7,890 nt of DNA. Origin: Oscillospiraceae bacterium (GTDB lineage Bacteria; Bacillota; Clostridia; Oscillospirales; Ruminococcaceae). The notes under the pieces are model-generated. The model did not search any database. It saw nothing but the letters and a program-made list of their open reading frames with translations, and was not told the DNA's origin. Where the stretch lies: NCBI GenBank assembly GCA_016302225.1, contig JAEDOB010000092.1, positions 1-7,890 of the forward strand, given 5' to 3'. The stretch's first letter is position 1; every line of letters begins with the position of its first letter. Position numbers and translations under genes: made by a program. This document shows, piece after piece, positions 7,425 through 7,890 of the stretch.

Positions 7425-7452
7425 ATTATAGCAGAAAAACACGAAATTTCAA
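7425..7452 (-). promoter_or_regulatory. Sigma-A-type promoter of the ABC exporter operon
   Basis: On the minus strand TTGAAA (7452-7447) is followed after 16 nt by TATAAT (7430-7425), with TG one base before it, giving the same extended -10 TGCTATAAT as the promoter at 82-110. Transcription should begin near 7418, leaving a leader of about 110 nt before the ATG at 7304. Two adjoining 8-bp palindromes, GAAATTTC (7443-7450) and AAGTACTT (7451-7458), overlap the -35 box and could bind a repressor. Confidence 0.82.
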
Positions 7453-7521
7453 GTACTTCGGCAGAATTAATAGTGACGAAAATTACAAGAAACTCAAACG
7501 TTTAACTTGGCATTTTGACGG

Positions 7522-7553
7522 ATAAGAAAAACCGCCTTGTTTAGGGGCGGTTT
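7522..7553 (-). terminator. Intrinsic terminator of the small Cys-rich gene, overlapping its stop codon
   Basis: AAACCGCC (7529-7536) pairs with GGCGGTTT (7546-7553) across a 9-nt loop. Read on the minus strand the hairpin is followed by a T-rich tail (GGCGGTTTTTCTTATC). The stop codon of the gene (7541-7543) lies in the loop, and the last sense codons form one arm of the stem. It also separates this gene from the ABC promoter downstream. Confidence 0.85.
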
Positions 7554-7732
7554 AACTTACTTTCTTTTCTTTCATAATGAAAATTCTTGTTTCTGCAATC
7601 TATATGAGAACAATCTTCATTGAATATTGCATCGGGTATACCCTTAGGATAGGCATTACACTTATGTTCAAAATAATTGTTTCTGTCATATATATAGTTT
7701 TTACACAATAAACATTTGCATTCTTTTAACAT
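7541..7732 (-). CDS. Small Cys-rich protein, probable metal-binding, function unknown
   Basis: This is a 63-aa protein with six cysteines: C5, C7, C10, C25, C41 and C46, plus H43. The pattern CxxC (7-10), a single C25 starting CNAYPKGIPDAI, then CSHIDC (41-46) resembles small uncharacterised bacterial and phage proteins with a 'CxxC...CxAFPxGIPxxI...H' motif. I recognise the motif from memory and know no assigned function. The Cys/His spacing suggests a single zinc site. There is no signal peptide or membrane segment. The tail is basic (about 51-63). Evidence that it is a real gene: AAAAGGGG 9 nt before the ATG, a consensus promoter at 7806-7834, and a terminator at its end. Its codons are much richer in A/T than those of the neighbouring genes, which suggests recent acquisition. 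It shares no transcript with the ABC genes. Confidence 0.75.
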   Translation of the reverse strand: MLKECKCLLCKNYIYDRNNYFEHKCNAYPKGIPDAIFNEDCSHIDCRNKNFHYERKESKLNRP

Positions 7733-7741
7733 TACTACTAT

Positions 7742-7749
7742 CCCCTTTT
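7742..7749 (-). promoter_or_regulatory. Ribosome binding site of the small Cys-rich gene
   Basis: The minus strand reads AAAAGGGG here, ending 9 nt before the ATG at 7732. Just upstream of it ATTCAG (7755-7760) and CTGAAT (7772-7777) can form a 6-bp hairpin with an 11-nt loop in the leader. That hairpin is short and its role, if any, is unclear. Confidence 0.6.
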
Positions 7750-7805
7750 AAATTATTCAGCGGAAAGCAAACTGAATCACACTTTTTACTTGCGGTATTT
7801 GATTA

Positions 7806-7834
7806 ATTATACCATTCCCCCCGCCATATGTCAA
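7806..7834 (-). promoter_or_regulatory. Full-consensus promoter of the small Cys-rich gene
   Basis: On the minus strand TTGACA (7834-7829) is separated by exactly 17 nt from TATAAT (7811-7806), and TGG before the -10 gives an extended -10. Both hexamers match the sigma-A consensus fully. Transcription should start near 7799, giving a leader of about 66 nt. The -35 box directly follows the T-rich tail of the hairpin at 7841-7875. Confidence 0.9.
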
Positions 7835-7875
7835 CAAAAATCCCGCCTGCCCCACAAAAGTGAGCGCAGGCGGGA
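7831..7875 (-). terminator. Strong intrinsic terminator of a minus-strand gene beyond the right edge
   Basis: TCCCGCCTGC (7841-7850) pairs perfectly with GCAGGCGGGA (7866-7875), and CAC-AAAA-GTG (7853-7862) can form an inner stem-loop. On the minus strand the stem is followed by TTTTTGTTGA, a clear U-tract. This predicts a minus-strand gene ending just right of the window. On the plus strand no gene leads into it here. Confidence 0.82.
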
Positions 7876-7890
7876 ATTATTATTTCAAGC

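Overview
The window looks like chromosomal DNA of a Gram-positive, low-to-mid GC anaerobe of the class Clostridia. A Ruminococcus-like Oscillospiraceae is my best guess. The basis is indirect: purine-rich Shine-Dalgarno sites, consensus sigma-A-type promoters with an extended -10, an LCP-fold envelope protein, a full-length RecQ with an HRDC domain, and a YpsA-like SLOG protein. No mobile element, CRISPR array, tRNA or rRNA is visible.

Left half, plus strand. A clear promoter (82-110) drives a 178-aa SLOG/DUF1273 (YpsA-like) protein (145-681). A 205-bp gap follows, holding a weak terminator-like hairpin and a cluster of TTCAAC repeats that ends in a near-perfect palindrome. Next comes a two-gene unit: a membrane-anchored, divergent LytR-CpsA-Psr (LCP) protein (887-1855) and recQ (1848-3692). 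The two overlap by 8 bp, and recQ lacks its own Shine-Dalgarno site, so it is probably translationally coupled.

Right half, minus strand. recQ converges on an ABC exporter pair, and one hairpin between them (3697-3743) can serve as terminator for both. The exporter genes read from right to left: 5565-7304 first, then 3752-5551, separated by 13 bp. Each is a half-transporter with a membrane domain followed by an ATPase domain. Their ATPase motifs are complementary. The first has lost the catalytic Glu (now Asp) and the switch His (now Gln) but keeps LSGGQ. The second keeps Glu and His but has LSQGQ. This is the pattern of a heterodimeric exporter with one consensus and one degenerate ATP site. 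The pair has its own promoter (7425-7452) and a leader of about 110 nt.

Right edge. A small AT-rich gene (7541-7732, minus) encodes a 63-aa Cys-rich protein with a probable metal-binding pattern. It has a textbook promoter (TTGACA-17-TATAAT) and a terminator whose hairpin includes its own stop codon. A strong hairpin at 7841-7875 probably terminates a minus-strand gene lying beyond the window.

Most of the content is ordinary housekeeping or envelope biology. The points most worth a second look are the degenerate LCP protein coupled to recQ, the TTCAAC repeat cluster ahead of it, the asymmetric ABC pair with no adjacent regulator, and the small Cys-rich protein.
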